Counted from the stretch's first letter, positions 19,637 to 31,896 are shown. The stretch: DNA of 64,000 bases from Gammaproteobacteria bacterium (GCA_024234895.1 JACKNJ010000012.1:1-64000), one strand, 5' to 3'. Notes: generated by a model not told the origin, from the letters alone. A program made the numbers and translations.

Positions 19637-19772
19637 GATTTTCCTCTGGGATGAATTGCGCCTGGCTGGCGGTCGCACGCATGAGGGGGCGGCGAATGGC
19701 GGGCATTGGCTGGAAGGGATTCGTTGGTCGGTGAGCAGTCGCTGACCTGGGCAGGATTATAGAACAACGAAC

Positions 19773-19785
19773 GTTATACTATAAC
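19773..19785. promoter_or_regulatory. Zur-like box upstream of porin
   Basis: gttatactataac is a perfect match to the gammaproteobacterial Zur core (gttatantataac) and a perfect palindrome. It lies 137 bases before the porin start. The rest of the 19637-19976 intergenic region is AT-rich and contains the ompA terminator but no gene I can identify. Confidence 0.7.
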
Positions 19786-19896
19786 CCTTCTTAATAAGAA
19801 TGGGTCGCATTATCTATCGTATTTGTCGAGAGGTCACGTGATTTTCTTCCAATGGCGCTCAGTGAAATGGTCCGGTGCCAATACGCTTCCGAGTTC

Positions 19897-19933
19897 AAAA
19901 AAAAACCCGCCCACCTTGCGGTGAGCGGGTTTC
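19897..19933 (-). terminator. Terminator of ompA
   Basis: Stem aacccgcccacc / ggtgagcgggtt around ttgc; on the minus strand it is followed by a run of T, so it fits the end of ompA. Confidence 0.85.
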
Positions 19934-19976
19934 TGTCGGTGCGAACCGGACCCGGAGGTCCGGTCAACGGCAGCGC

Positions 19977-20777
19977 TTAGTGCTGGACGTTGATTTCGAC
20001 GCGACGGTTCTGAGCACGACCTTCACGGGTGTCGTTGCTGGCGACCGGGTTGGACTCGCCATGGCCAACGGCCTCGATCATGTCGGCCTTCATGCCGTGG
20101 GACACCAGGGCCTTCTTGACGCTGTTGGCACGACGCTCGGACAGGGCCTGGTTGTAGGCGGCCGGGCCGGTGCTGTCGGTGTAGCCGGAGACCACGACCT
20201 TGGTGATGTTGGCGTTGGCGCCCAGCGTGGAAGCCGCCTTGGAGACGGTGTCCTTGCCGGCTGCGGTCAGATCGGCGCTGTTGAAGCCGAAGTTGACGGC
20301 ACCGATGCTCAGCGCGGTGCAGCCGTTGGCGTCGACCGGGTCACCCTTCGGGGTGCCCTTGCACTTGTCGAGGCTCCAGGCAACGCCGTCGCCGTCGTCG
20401 TCGCGGGTGCAGCCATCAGCGTTGACCGCGATGCCGTACGGGGTGCCGGGGCACTTGTCGGCTTCGTTGATCACGCCGTCCTTGTCGTCATCGAACGGGC
20501 AGCCGTTCGCGTCGACCTTCACGCCAGCCGGGGTGCCCGGGCAGCGATCGGCATCGTCGTTCACGCCGTCGCCGTCGGAATCGGTGATCGGGCAGCCCTT
20601 GGCGTCGGTCTTGCCGCCGCCGAAGGAGCCGGACTTCCAGCACTCGCCATAGGAGTTGACGGCGATGGAGCCCTGGTTGACGCCGAAACCGCCCATGTCG
20701 GCGTTAGCGGCACCAACGGTGCCCAGACCCAGGGCGGCGGCAAGAGCCGCGCTCAACAGCGTGGAATTGCAATTCAT
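19977..20777 (-). CDS. OmpA family protein with thrombospondin type 3 repeats
   Basis: A 266-residue outer-membrane protein with a signal peptide (residues 1-26). The middle contains several D-rich calcium-binding repeats (TDSDGDGVNDDADRCPG, FDDDKDGVINEADKCPG, DDDGDGVAWSLDKCKG). The C-terminal OmpA domain (about 155-266) has the peptidoglycan-binding pattern VSGYTDSTGPAAYNQALSER and GRAQNRRVEI. It likely anchors the outer membrane to the cell wall. ATG 20777 follows an aggggaaga ribosome site. The OprF-type beta barrel is missing; the N-terminal part is short. Confidence 0.9.
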   Translation of the reverse strand: MNCNSTLLSAALAAALGLGTVGAANADMGGFGVNQGSIAVNSYGECWKSGSFGGGKTDAKGCPITDSDGDGVNDDADRCPGTPAGVKVDANGCPFDDDKDGVINEADKCPGTPYGIAVNADGCTRDDDGDGVAWSLDKCKGTPKGDPVDANGCTALSIGAVNFGFNSADLTAAGKDTVSKAASTLGANANITKVVVSGYTDSTGPAAYNQALSERRANSVKKALVSHGMKADMIEAVGHGESNPVASNDTREGRAQNRRVEINVQH

Positions 20778-20917
20778 GTGTTCTTCCCCTTTGAAAAGGT
20801 GTGGAGGCATAGAGCGGCGCCCATTAGAGCGTCCGCAATGTTGTGAATCAAGCCCCTGTGCGGGATTTGAAGATTATTTTCAAGCGAGAGTTATAGCCAA
20901 CTTTTGCTGGTATTGCG

Positions 20918-20944
20918 CTTGAAAAGTCGATCGGCCACCCCATT
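20918..20944 (+). promoter_or_regulatory. Sigma-32 type heat-shock promoter of clpB
   Basis: cttgaaa (20918-20924), 13-base spacer, then ccccatt (20938-20944). This agrees with the sigma-32 consensus. It lies 36 bases before the clpB start. Confidence 0.85.
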
Positions 20945-20979
20945 TTTGCGACAACGAACAATTCTGAGGGCTATCTGCC

Positions 20980-23580
<2,601 letters not shown>

Positions 23581-23645
23581 CGCCGCCGGTCTGAGCGGTG
23601 CCTGTCCTCGTCCAGGTGGTGCGCTGGATCGGCGCCGCGATGACG

Positions 23646-23681
23646 AAAAAAAGGCCCCGGAGACTTCTCCGGGGCCTTTTG
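23646..23681 (+). terminator. Terminator of clpB
   Basis: Perfect 10-base arms ggccccggag (23653-23662) and ctccggggcc (23667-23676), loop actt, then T run; a run of A upstream makes it bidirectional. Confidence 0.95.
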
Positions 23682-23794
23682 CATCAAGCGGCCTGATTAG
23701 CGTTGCTATTCGATCTGCCGTTCTCAGAACTGCGCGGTGTAAAGGGTGATGACCTTGTTGAACTGCTCTTCGCTCAGCACGCGCCGCCTGATAA

Positions 23795-23813
23795 AAGGTT
23801 ATGTTATAACCTT
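23795..23813. promoter_or_regulatory. Zur-like box before the zinc block
   Basis: aaggttatgttataacctt: 8-base arms aaggttat and ataacctt around three bases. The 13-mer core gttatgttataac differs in one base from the Zur consensus and from the porin box. It lies 27 bases before the DUF1826 start. Confidence 0.75.
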
Positions 23814-23840
23814 GGAATCTTTCATGAGCAGCCGGTCGCC

Positions 23841-24528
23841 ATGCAGCAAACCGCCGCCCACGCTTCGTTCACGGCCCCGACATGGGCGGCCTGCCCGCAC
23901 GCGGTGGGCGCGGAGCCCACTGTGCTGGATCGTGTTTGCGATCCCGGTGTGAACCTCGGCCTCTGGCGGCGCCCGTCGCAGACGACGATCGAGGACGAGC
24001 TCTCCACCCTGCATGCCGCCTCGCTGCCCGATGTTCGCTGCCGGACGACGCCAGCCTCGTTCGACGATGACCTGCGCGAAATCTTGGTCCACCAGAGGCT
24101 CGATCCGGCGGCGTTCCAGCACTGGCGCGCGGATATGGCCCGTCTCGCGGAACGTTATTTCCGCGTCAGTGATTGAGCTGCTCGGCGACATCGTCGGTGA
24201 ATTGCTCGGCTGCGACGCGATCGGGCTCCGCGTTGCCCGGATCGACCGCGCCATGTGCCCCGGCTGGCATGTCGACCACACCGGCATCCGTCTGGTCTGC
24301 ACCTATCAGGGGCCGGGGACGGAATGGCTGGACGCGCAGGACGTCGACCGTCGCGCGCTTCCGTCCATCAAGGCGGCGTTCGTCCAGGCCACGCCGGGCG
24401 AGATCGTCCTGCTCAAGGGTTCGCTCTGGCAGGACAACGAGGCCTTCGGCGCCGTGCATCGCTCGCCAGCCCCGTCCGCCGTCCCGCTGCGCACATTGGT
24501 CACGCTCGACCCGCTGTGGGACGCGTGA
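23841..24528 (+). pseudogene. DUF1826 protein, interrupted by one-base frameshift
   Basis: The first frame (23841-24176) encodes VGAEPTVLDRVCDPGVNLGL and ends ARLAERYFRVSD then TGA. The second frame continues from about 24175 with ELLGDIVGELLGCDAIGLRV, then MCPGWHVDHTGIRLVCTYQG and PGTEWL, the hallmark of DUF1826. Removing one T of the TT at 24173-24174 joins them into about 229 residues. DUF1826 genes commonly sit next to COG0523 GTPases in Zur regulons. Biological function is not known; a role in zinc starvation is inferred. It may be a pseudogene or an assembly error. Confidence 0.75.
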
Positions 24529-24571
24529 GCAAGCCAGTCCCCACCCCAATCGCTGCCTAAGGAATCACCCG

Positions 24572-25801
<1,230 letters not shown>

Positions 25802-25865
25802 CCCGCGCGCCAAAAGCTGATCTGCACTGCTCTCGATACCACCACCTGATGAGGTCCCACCAGTC

Positions 25866-26534
25866 ATGAATCTGAAAACCATCGCAATGACCGCCGCTGT
25901 CCTGTCGCCGCTGGTCCTGGCCGCGCCCTGGGTCTCCGCCGAGGAGAAACACGCACATGAACACGAACATGAACACCGTCAGCACGGCACGCATGTCCAC
26001 GGTGTCGCCGCGCTGAACATCGCGCTGGAAGGCGACGAGGTGCACGTCGAACTCGACAGCCCCGCCGCCAACATCGTCGGTTTCGAACACGCGCCCTCGT
26101 CGGAGGCCGACCATGCCGCCCTCGACCAGGCCGTTGCCCGGCTGAAGGACGGCGATGCCCTGTTCCGCTTCAACGCCGAGGCCGGTTGCAAGATGGAGAT
26201 GGCCAAGGTCAGTTCGGCGCTGCTCGCGGCAGAGCACGGCGAACATGAGGGGCATAAAGAGGGCGATCATGGGCACGCGGAGAAGGGCGATCATGATCAC
26301 GAGAGGCACGCGGCGCACGGCCATGACGAGCACGAGAAGCACGCCGGCGAGACGCACTCGGACATCGACGCGGCGTATCACTTCGAATGTGCCCAGCCGG
26401 GCAAGTTGAGCTCGCTGACGGTTGAACTGTTCGAGGCCTTCCCGGCCACCGGGGAGATCGAGGTGCAGTACGTCATCGAGAACCGGCAGGGCGCCGTGGA
26501 ACTGACGCCGAGCGAGCATGTCGTCAACTTCTGA
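25866..26534 (+). CDS. ZrgA/DUF2796 His-rich periplasmic zinc protein
   Basis: A 222-residue exported protein with a signal peptide (residues 1-25). Directly after it is a His-rich stretch HAHEHEHEHRQHGTHVHG, and a second one lies at residues 120-160 (GHKEGDHGHAEKGDHDHER and following). The rest (about 40-100 and 165-222) fits DUF2796/ZrgA, including GFEHAPSSEADHAAL and AYHFECAQPGKLSSL. ZrgA proteins bind zinc in the periplasm for an ABC system. Histidine content supports zinc binding. It precedes an ABC ATPase/permease pair, with two palindromic repeats between. Confidence 0.88.
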   Translation: MNLKTIAMTAAVLSPLVLAAPWVSAEEKHAHEHEHEHRQHGTHVHGVAALNIALEGDEVHVELDSPAANIVGFEHAPSSEADHAALDQAVARLKDGDALFRFNAEAGCKMEMAKVSSALLAAEHGEHEGHKEGDHGHAEKGDHDHERHAAHGHDEHEKHAGETHSDIDAAYHFECAQPGKLSSLTVELFEAFPATGEIEVQYVIENRQGAVELTPSEHVVNF

Positions 26535-26626
26535 TTCGCCGTGTTGTTACGGAACCGTTATTCGAATCAGGCATGCTTGGGCGATATCGCTGCATTACTG
26601 CTCGCCCAAGCATGAAAGAATCTCGT

Positions 26627-26737
26627 TGCAGGAGCGGGCTTGCCCGCGATTCGGCGGTCGGCTTCGACTCCGCTCAGCCAACGACATATGCCTTCACTGG
26701 CTGAGCGGAGTCGAAGCCCGGGCAAGCCCACTCCTAC
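26627..26737. repeat. REP-like palindrome, copy 3 (large variant)
   Basis: Arm gcaggagcgggcttgcccgc at the left, inverted at the right, with ggcttcgactccgctcagcc inside each side. It folds into a hairpin of about 110 bases between the zrgA-like and ATPase genes. Confidence 0.8.
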
Positions 26738-26767
26738 ATTGCGCCGTCACGGCCTGATTTGGCGAGT

Positions 26768-26791
26768 TCCTGAGAGGGTGTTTCCAAAAAA
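26768..26791 (+). repeat. Short repeat ctgagagggtgttt, copy
   Basis: ctgagagggtgtttccaaaa; a near copy is at 12770-12789 (ctgagagggtgtttacaaaa), and an inverted near copy is at 26958-26984. All three lie beside REP-like palindromes. Confidence 0.6.
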
Positions 26792-26857
26792 CCGGAAACC
26801 CCGGGCCAATGCCAAATAGCCGTTTTCCAGGATGATTTTGAAGGGTCAGGACACTTT

Positions 26858-26930
26858 GTAGGAGCGGCTTCAGCCGCGATCGGCGCAACGATTCATCCCA
26901 CCGCCGATCGCGGCTGAAGCCGCTCCTACA
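26858..26930. repeat. REP-like palindrome, copy 4
   Basis: Same arm, gtaggagcggcttcagccgc, inverted on the other side, 33-base centre. Confidence 0.85.
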
Positions 26931-26987
26931 ACAAGCAGATCCATAACTCGGCCACCCCTGTTTTGTATAAACACCCCCTGAGGGGAG

Positions 26988-27704
26988 ATGCGTCCATTGA
27001 TCATCGATGTGAAAGATCTGGAATTTCGCTGGCAGCCGGGCGCGCCCACGGTGCTGTCCATCGACGCCTTTCAGGTGTCGGCCGGTGAATGCCTGTTCAT
27101 CAAGGGCCCGAGCGGCAGCGGCAAGAGCACGCTACTGAGCCTGCTGTCCGGCGTGACCACGGCGGTCGCCGGTTCGGTGCGGGTCATGGATCAGGCGCTG
27201 GAAGGGCTGGGCAGCGTCCAGCGCGACCATTTCCGCGCCGATCACATCGGTTACATCTTCCAGATGTTCAACCTGATCCCGTATCTGTCGGTGGTCGAGA
27301 ACGTGATGCTGCCCTGCCAGTTCTCGACGCGTCGGCGCGCCAATGCCCTGCGACGGGGCGATGGCCTGGAAGCGGAGGCGCGGCGCCTGCTGCACCATCT
27401 CGACATGGATCACGCCGATCTGCATCGGCGCGCGGTGACCACGCTCAGCGTCGGCCAGCAGCAGCGCGTCGCGGCGGCGCGGGCCCTGATGGGGGCGCCG
27501 GAACTGCTGATCGCCGACGAGCCGACCTCATCGCTGGATGCGGATCGGCGCGAGTCCTTCATCCGCCTGTTGTTCGACGAGTGTCGCGGCGCCGGCACCA
27601 CGCTGATCTTCGTCAGCCACGATGCCTCGCTGGAACCGCTGTTCGATCGCAGCATCGACCTCGCCGAAATCAACCGCGCGGCGCGCGTTGCCGAGGCCGC
27701 CTGA
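26988..27704 (+). CDS. ABC transporter ATP-binding protein (MacB/LolD type)
   Basis: A 238-residue cytoplasmic ATPase. Walker A is GPSGSGKST near residue 38, the signature is LSVGQQQR near 148, and Walker B is LLIADEPTSSLDAD near 170. The Q-loop and IFQMFNLIPYLSV match the LolD/MacB subgroup. It works with the permease encoded 3 bases downstream and most likely with the ZrgA-like protein upstream, as in the Vibrio/Pseudomonas zinc loci, where the ATPase and FtsX-type permease accompany ZrgA. The ribosome site aggggag overlaps the 26958-26984 repeat. Confidence 0.9.
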   Translation: MRPLIIDVKDLEFRWQPGAPTVLSIDAFQVSAGECLFIKGPSGSGKSTLLSLLSGVTTAVAGSVRVMDQALEGLGSVQRDHFRADHIGYIFQMFNLIPYLSVVENVMLPCQFSTRRRANALRRGDGLEAEARRLLHHLDMDHADLHRRAVTTLSVGQQQRVAAARALMGAPELLIADEPTSSLDADRRESFIRLLFDECRGAGTTLIFVSHDASLEPLFDRSIDLAEINRAARVAEAA

Positions 27705-27707
27705 GCC

Positions 27708-28967
27708 ATGGCGATCTTCTCCCTGGCCTGGAAAAGCCTGATCAACCGGCGCTTCACGGCGCTGCTGACGGTGCTGTCGATCGCGCTGAGCGTGACGCTG
27801 CTGGTCGGCGTCGAACGCCTGCGCACGGAGGCGCGGGCCAGCTTCGCCAACACCCTGTCGGGCACGGATCTCATCGTCGGCGCGCGCAGCGGCCCGGTGC
27901 AATTGCTGCTCTATTCGGTGTTCCGGATCGGCGACGCGACCAACAACTTCTCCTGGCAGAGCTACCGGGACATCGCCGCCATGCCGAAAGTGGCCTGGAC
28001 CGTGCCGATCTCGCTGGGCGACTCGCATCGCGGCTTCCGGGTGCTGGGCACCACGCCGGGCTATTTCGAGCATTACCGGTACGCGCGCGATCGGCAGCTG
28101 GTGATCGCGGAAGGGCAGCCGTTTGCCGATCTCTACGACGCGGTCCTGGGGGCTGAGGTCGCGGAGAAACTGGGTTACCGGATCGGCGACCCGATCGTCG
28201 TCGCGCACGGGGCGAGTGATGTCAGTTTCGCCCGCCACGACGACAAGCCGTTCAAGGTGATCGGTATCCTCGCGCGCACCGGCACGCCGGTCGATCGCAC
28301 CGTGCACGTCAGTCTGGAAGCGATCGAGGCCATCCATGTGGATTGGCAGAGCGGCGCGCCCATTCGCGGCCTGTCGATTTCGGCGGAGCAGGCGCGGGCG
28401 ATGGACCTGACCCCCAAGGCCATCACTGCGGCCCTGGTCGGTCTCAAGTCAAAGATCGCCACCTTCCACGTGCAGCGCGCCGTCAATGACTACGCCGAGG
28501 AACCGCTGTCGGCGATCCTGCCCGGCGTCGCGCTCAGCCAGCTCTGGGATCTGATCGGCATTGCCGAGAACGCATTGCTGATCGTGTCGGTGTTCGTCGT
28601 CGTGGTCGGCCTGATCGGCATGTTGACGGCGCTGTTGATGAGCCTGAACGAACGCCGCCGCGAGATGGCCATCCTGCGCTCGGTCGGCGCGCGGCCCGGC
28701 CATGTGTTCGCGCTGATCATGGGCGAGGCGGGCGTGCTCACCCTGCTGGGCGCGCTGTTCGGCGTGGGCCTACTCTATCTGTTGCTGCTGGTCGGGCAGC
28801 CGATCGTCGAAAGCCGCTTCGGCCTGTTCATCGAGATCGGGGTCCTGTCGGCGCACGAGTGGAAGCTGCTGGCCACGGTGGTCGGCGCGGGCTTCCTGGT
28901 CGGCGTCATTCCCAGCTATCGGGCGTATCGGCTGTCGCTGGCCGATGGCTTGTCGGTGCGGGTCTGA
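27708..28967 (+). CDS. FtsX/MacB-type ABC permease
   Basis: A 419-residue inner-membrane protein: a membrane segment at about 17-35, a large periplasmic domain (about 40-275), then three membrane segments, including one at 285-310 (LLIVSVFVVVVGLIGMLTAL) and NERRREMAILRSVGARPG, the cytoplasmic loop typical of the family. ATPase partner is immediately upstream. It is not a canonical ZnuB; an FtsX-type permease here would act by mechanotransmission, perhaps releasing zinc from ZrgA. Transport direction cannot be read from sequence. Confidence 0.88.
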   Translation: MAIFSLAWKSLINRRFTALLTVLSIALSVTLLVGVERLRTEARASFANTLSGTDLIVGARSGPVQLLLYSVFRIGDATNNFSWQSYRDIAAMPKVAWTVPISLGDSHRGFRVLGTTPGYFEHYRYARDRQLVIAEGQPFADLYDAVLGAEVAEKLGYRIGDPIVVAHGASDVSFARHDDKPFKVIGILARTGTPVDRTVHVSLEAIEAIHVDWQSGAPIRGLSISAEQARAMDLTPKAITAALVGLKSKIATFHVQRAVNDYAEEPLSAILPGVALSQLWDLIGIAENALLIVSVFVVVVGLIGMLTALLMSLNERRREMAILRSVGARPGHVFALIMGEAGVLTLLGALFGVGLLYLLLLVGQPIVESRFGLFIEIGVLSAHEWKLLATVVGAGFLVGVIPSYRAYRLSLADGLSVRV

Positions 28968-28998
28968 TTCGTGAATCGGGGTGGTGAATCTGCGATCT

Positions 28999-29071
28999 GT
29001 AGGAGCGGCTTCAGCCGCGAAGGGCGTCAACGATCATTCCGGGTGCCGATCGCGGCTGAAGCCGCTCCTAC
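28999..29071. repeat. REP-like palindrome, copy 5
   Basis: Same arm pair gtaggagcggcttcagccgc and its inverse, 28 bases after the permease stop. It could serve as its 3' stabilising hairpin. The 29072-29325 stretch holds the operator-like palindrome below and the ahpC leader, with no gene seen. Confidence 0.85.
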
Positions 29072-29186
29072 TGGTGGTACGAATCCCGAGTTGCCTTGAG
29101 TAAACGCCCGCTGAGCGGTAGCGGCGGTCGCGTCGCGGCCAGCCAGACACTTCTTGGGCTGAATCGAAGGGGCCGCCGTGGTGGCG

Positions 29187-29216
29187 CCGATAGGTTTTTC
29201 CGAACTAACCTATCGG
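29187..29216. promoter_or_regulatory. Palindromic operator candidate upstream of ahpC
   Basis: Perfect 10-base arms ccgataggtt (29187-29196) and aacctatcgg (29207-29216) with a 10-base spacer. An overlapping dyad, ttccga/tcggaa, sits at 29198-29218. It is 110 bases before the ahpC start. Spacing does not match a classic OxyR site (atag-N7-ctat), so the regulator is unclear. Confidence 0.6.
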
Positions 29217-29325
29217 AACATCCGAATTTTCTAATGAATGAATCGCGGGCAGAGTGTCGCCACTGCCTGGTTACGGGCAGAAACAATTCCCGAACCCGAA
29301 CATTCATTGAAATCGGAGATACCCC

Positions 29326-29895
29326 ATGTCCCTCATCAACACCAAGATCAAGCCGTTCACCGCGACCGCCTTCAAGGCGGGCGAGAAGGATTTCATCACC
29401 ATCACCGACCAGGACGTGCTCGGTAAGTGGTCCGTGTTCTTCTTCTACCCGGCCGACTTCACCTTCGTCTGCCCGACCGAGCTGGGCGATCTGGCCGACC
29501 ACTACGAGTGGCTGCAGGAGCGCGGCGTCGAGGTCTACTCGGTGTCCACCGACACCCACTTCACCCACAAGGCCTGGCATGCCGATTCCGAGACCATCGG
29601 CAAGATCAAGTACCCGATGCTGGGCGACCAGCGCGGCATCCTGACCCGCAATTTCGAGTGCATGCGCGAGGACGAGGGCCTGGCCGATCGCGGCACCTTC
29701 CTGGTCGATCCGGACGGCGTGATCCAGGCCATGGAGATCACCGCCGAGGGCGTCGGTCGTGACGCCGAGGACCTGGTCCGCAAGGTCAAGGCCGCGCAGT
29801 ACGTCCGCAACCATCCGGGCGAGGTCTGCCCGGCCGCGTGGAAGGAAGGCGAGGCCACCCTCGCGCCGTCCCTGGACCTGGTCGGCAAGATCTGA
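29326..29895 (+). CDS. ahpC: Alkyl hydroperoxide reductase subunit C
   Basis: A 189-residue typical 2-Cys peroxiredoxin reducing peroxides in the cytoplasm. Peroxidatic cysteine in DFTFVCPTELGDL (near residue 47) and resolving cysteine in GEVCPA (near 167) are present. Sequence (MSLINTKIKPF) matches the AhpF-dependent E. coli group. AhpF is encoded downstream, with a hairpin between them. Ribosome site: ggagat before ATG 29326. Confidence 0.97.
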   Translation: MSLINTKIKPFTATAFKAGEKDFITITDQDVLGKWSVFFFYPADFTFVCPTELGDLADHYEWLQERGVEVYSVSTDTHFTHKAWHADSETIGKIKYPMLGDQRGILTRNFECMREDEGLADRGTFLVDPDGVIQAMEITAEGVGRDAEDLVRKVKAAQYVRNHPGEVCPAAWKEGEATLAPSLDLVGKI

Positions 29896-29909
29896 AGCCA
29901 CCTCGACGC

Positions 29910-29931
29910 ACCGCCAGGAAAGCCTGGCGGT
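29910..29931 (+). terminator. Hairpin between ahpC and ahpF
   Basis: accgccagg / cctggcggt arms around aaag, followed by gctttc. A weak terminator or attenuator that would give more ahpC than ahpF transcript. Confidence 0.65.
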
Positions 29932-29994
29932 GCTTTCAAACGAATCTTGCGGGCGGGCTCGAAAGAGCCGGCTCGCAGCAATGGGAGCACGTCA

Positions 29995-31581
29995 ATGATC
30001 ACCCCCGAAATCAAGAAAGCCCTGAGCCACTACTTCCACACCATGAAGAAGCCGGTCACGGTCGTTCTTCAGACCGGCGAGCATGCCAAGCGCGCCGAGC
30101 TCGTGAGCTTCCTCGGCAAGATCTGCGAGCTCTCCGCCAACCTGGTGTTCCAGGAGCGCGAGACGCATGGCGCGCTGCGCAGCCCGGTCAGCTTCACGCT
30201 CGAAGTCGACGGCGCGGCGACCGGCATCGTGTTCTCCGGCATCCCCGGCGGGCACGAGTTCAACTCGCTGATCCTGGCCATCCTGCAGGCCGCCGGCGCG
30301 GACATGAAGCTCGATGCGAGCATCCAGGCGCTGATCCGCGAGGTCCGCGAACCGCTGCGTTTCGAGACCTTCATCAGCCTGAGCTGCCATAACTGCCCGG
30401 ACGTGGTGCAGGCGCTGAACCAGTTCGCGCTGCTCAACCCGGGGATCTCCGCGGAGATGATCGACGGTGGCGTGTTCCCCGCGTTGATCAAGGAACGCGA
30501 CATCCAGGGCGTGCCCGCCGTGTTCCTGAACGGCGAGCTGTTCGCGACCGGCAAGGTCGATGCCGCCGTGCTGCTCGACAAGTTGATCGAGCGGCATCCG
30601 GCGATGGCCAGGAACGGCGGTCAGCCCGCTCTGCCGTTGCAGGACGTGACCGTCATCGGCGGTGGTCCGGCCGGTGTCGCGGCGGCGATCTACAGCGCCC
30701 GCAAGGGCCTCAAGGTCACGCTGATCGGCGAGCGTCTGGGCGGCCAGGTCAAGGACACCATGGGCATCGAGAACCTCATCTCGGTGCCCTCGACCACCGG
30801 TCCGCAACTGGCCGGCAACCTTCAGGCGCACCTCGGCGAGTACGAAGTCACCGTCAAGGAACACCTGCGCGTGACCGGCGTCGAGGCCGGCAACGTCAAG
30901 CGCGTGACCCTGTCCTCGGGCGAGGTCATCGAGACCCGCGCGTTGATCGTCGCCACCGGCGCCCGCTGGCGCGAACTGGGCGTGCCGGGCGAGAAGGAAA
31001 ACATCGGCAACGGCGTGGCCTACTGCCCGCACTGCGATGGCCCGTTCTTCAAGGGACGCGACGTGGCGGTGATCGGTGGTGGCAATTCCGGTATCGAGGC
31101 CGCGCTGGACCTGGCCGGCATCGTCCGCTCGGTGACCGTGTTCGAGTACCTGCCGCACCTGAAGGCGGACCAGGTGCTGGTCGATCAGGCCATCGCGCGG
31201 GACAACATCACCATCGTCACCAACGCGGCGACCAGGCAGATCGTCGCGGACAACGGCAAGGTGGTGGGCATCGAGTACGAGGATCGCGCCACCGGCGAGA
31301 TCAAGCGTGACGAACTGGCCGGCGTGTTCATCCAGATCGGCCTGCTGCCCAACAGCCAGGTGGTCGCCGATCTGGTCGAGACCAAGCCCTGGGGCGAGAT
31401 TGTCATCAACGAGAAGTGCGAAACCTCCGTGCCGGGCATCTACGCCTGCGGCGACGTCACCACGGTGCCGTACAAGCAGATCGTGATCGCGATGGGCGAG
31501 GGCGCGAAGGCCTCGCTGGCGGCGTTCGAATACCTGCTGATGCATGAGGTGGAGACGACCGCGACCGCGCAGGCCGCCTGA
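29995..31581 (+). CDS. ahpF: Alkyl hydroperoxide reductase subunit F
   Basis: A 528-residue flavoprotein disulfide reductase that regenerates AhpC with NADH. N-terminal double thioredoxin-like domain (1-200) has the CHNC active site at 131-134. FAD-binding GGGPAGVAAAIYSARKG begins near 218, NAD-binding GGGNSGIEAAL near 360, and the redox pair CPHC near 345. ATG 29995 follows gggagcac. The frame extends upstream to 29947, but that start lies against the hairpin and is less likely. Confidence 0.96.
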   Translation: MITPEIKKALSHYFHTMKKPVTVVLQTGEHAKRAELVSFLGKICELSANLVFQERETHGALRSPVSFTLEVDGAATGIVFSGIPGGHEFNSLILAILQAAGADMKLDASIQALIREVREPLRFETFISLSCHNCPDVVQALNQFALLNPGISAEMIDGGVFPALIKERDIQGVPAVFLNGELFATGKVDAAVLLDKLIERHPAMARNGGQPALPLQDVTVIGGGPAGVAAAIYSARKGLKVTLIGERLGGQVKDTMGIENLISVPSTTGPQLAGNLQAHLGEYEVTVKEHLRVTGVEAGNVKRVTLSSGEVIETRALIVATGARWRELGVPGEKENIGNGVAYCPHCDGPFFKGRDVAVIGGGNSGIEAALDLAGIVRSVTVFEYLPHLKADQVLVDQAIARDNITIVTNAATRQIVADNGKVVGIEYEDRATGEIKRDELAGVFIQIGLLPNSQVVADLVETKPWGEIVINEKCETSVPGIYACGDVTTVPYKQIVIAMGEGAKASLAAFEYLLMHEVETTATAQAA

Positions 31582-31620
31582 CCCGCATTCAGCCACGGGC
31601 CTGACCCGGCGACCCCGAAT

Positions 31621-31896
31621 GTTCGTCCGCTTGGCGCGCTTTCCAGCGGCAATCGTGGCCCCATCGACCAGGTTTCCGACGAAATCGGTGGGGCCTGTAC
31701 GGTGTTCAAGCGGATGGCGGCCAACGCTGTCGATGTCGCCAATAACCCGTGTCAGCCACTCCTGATCGGCGCGATCGACGACACGAGGATCGATTGCGAC
31801 GCACATGGCGCCTCGGTGCCCACGCCGCCACTGGTCGCCCTGCTCGTGATGGGTCTCCCCGCGTTGTTCGCATCACGTTTGCGGAATTGGCGCTGA
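31621..31896 (+). pseudogene. Possible remnant with PEP-CTERM-like C-terminus
   Basis: An open frame runs from a stop at 31579 to TGA at 31896 and ends in VPTPPLVALLVMGLPALFAS followed by RLRNWR. That pattern (VPxP, one membrane helix, basic tail) resembles the PEP-CTERM sorting signal. Upstream the chain has no signal peptide; GTG 31702 is the first obvious start (64 residues). Most likely the tail of a decayed exported protein. No exosortase is visible in the window. Confidence 0.35.

Noticed and set aside
29187..29216. Classic OxyR box
   Set aside because: Spacing between atag and ctat halves is 16, not 7.
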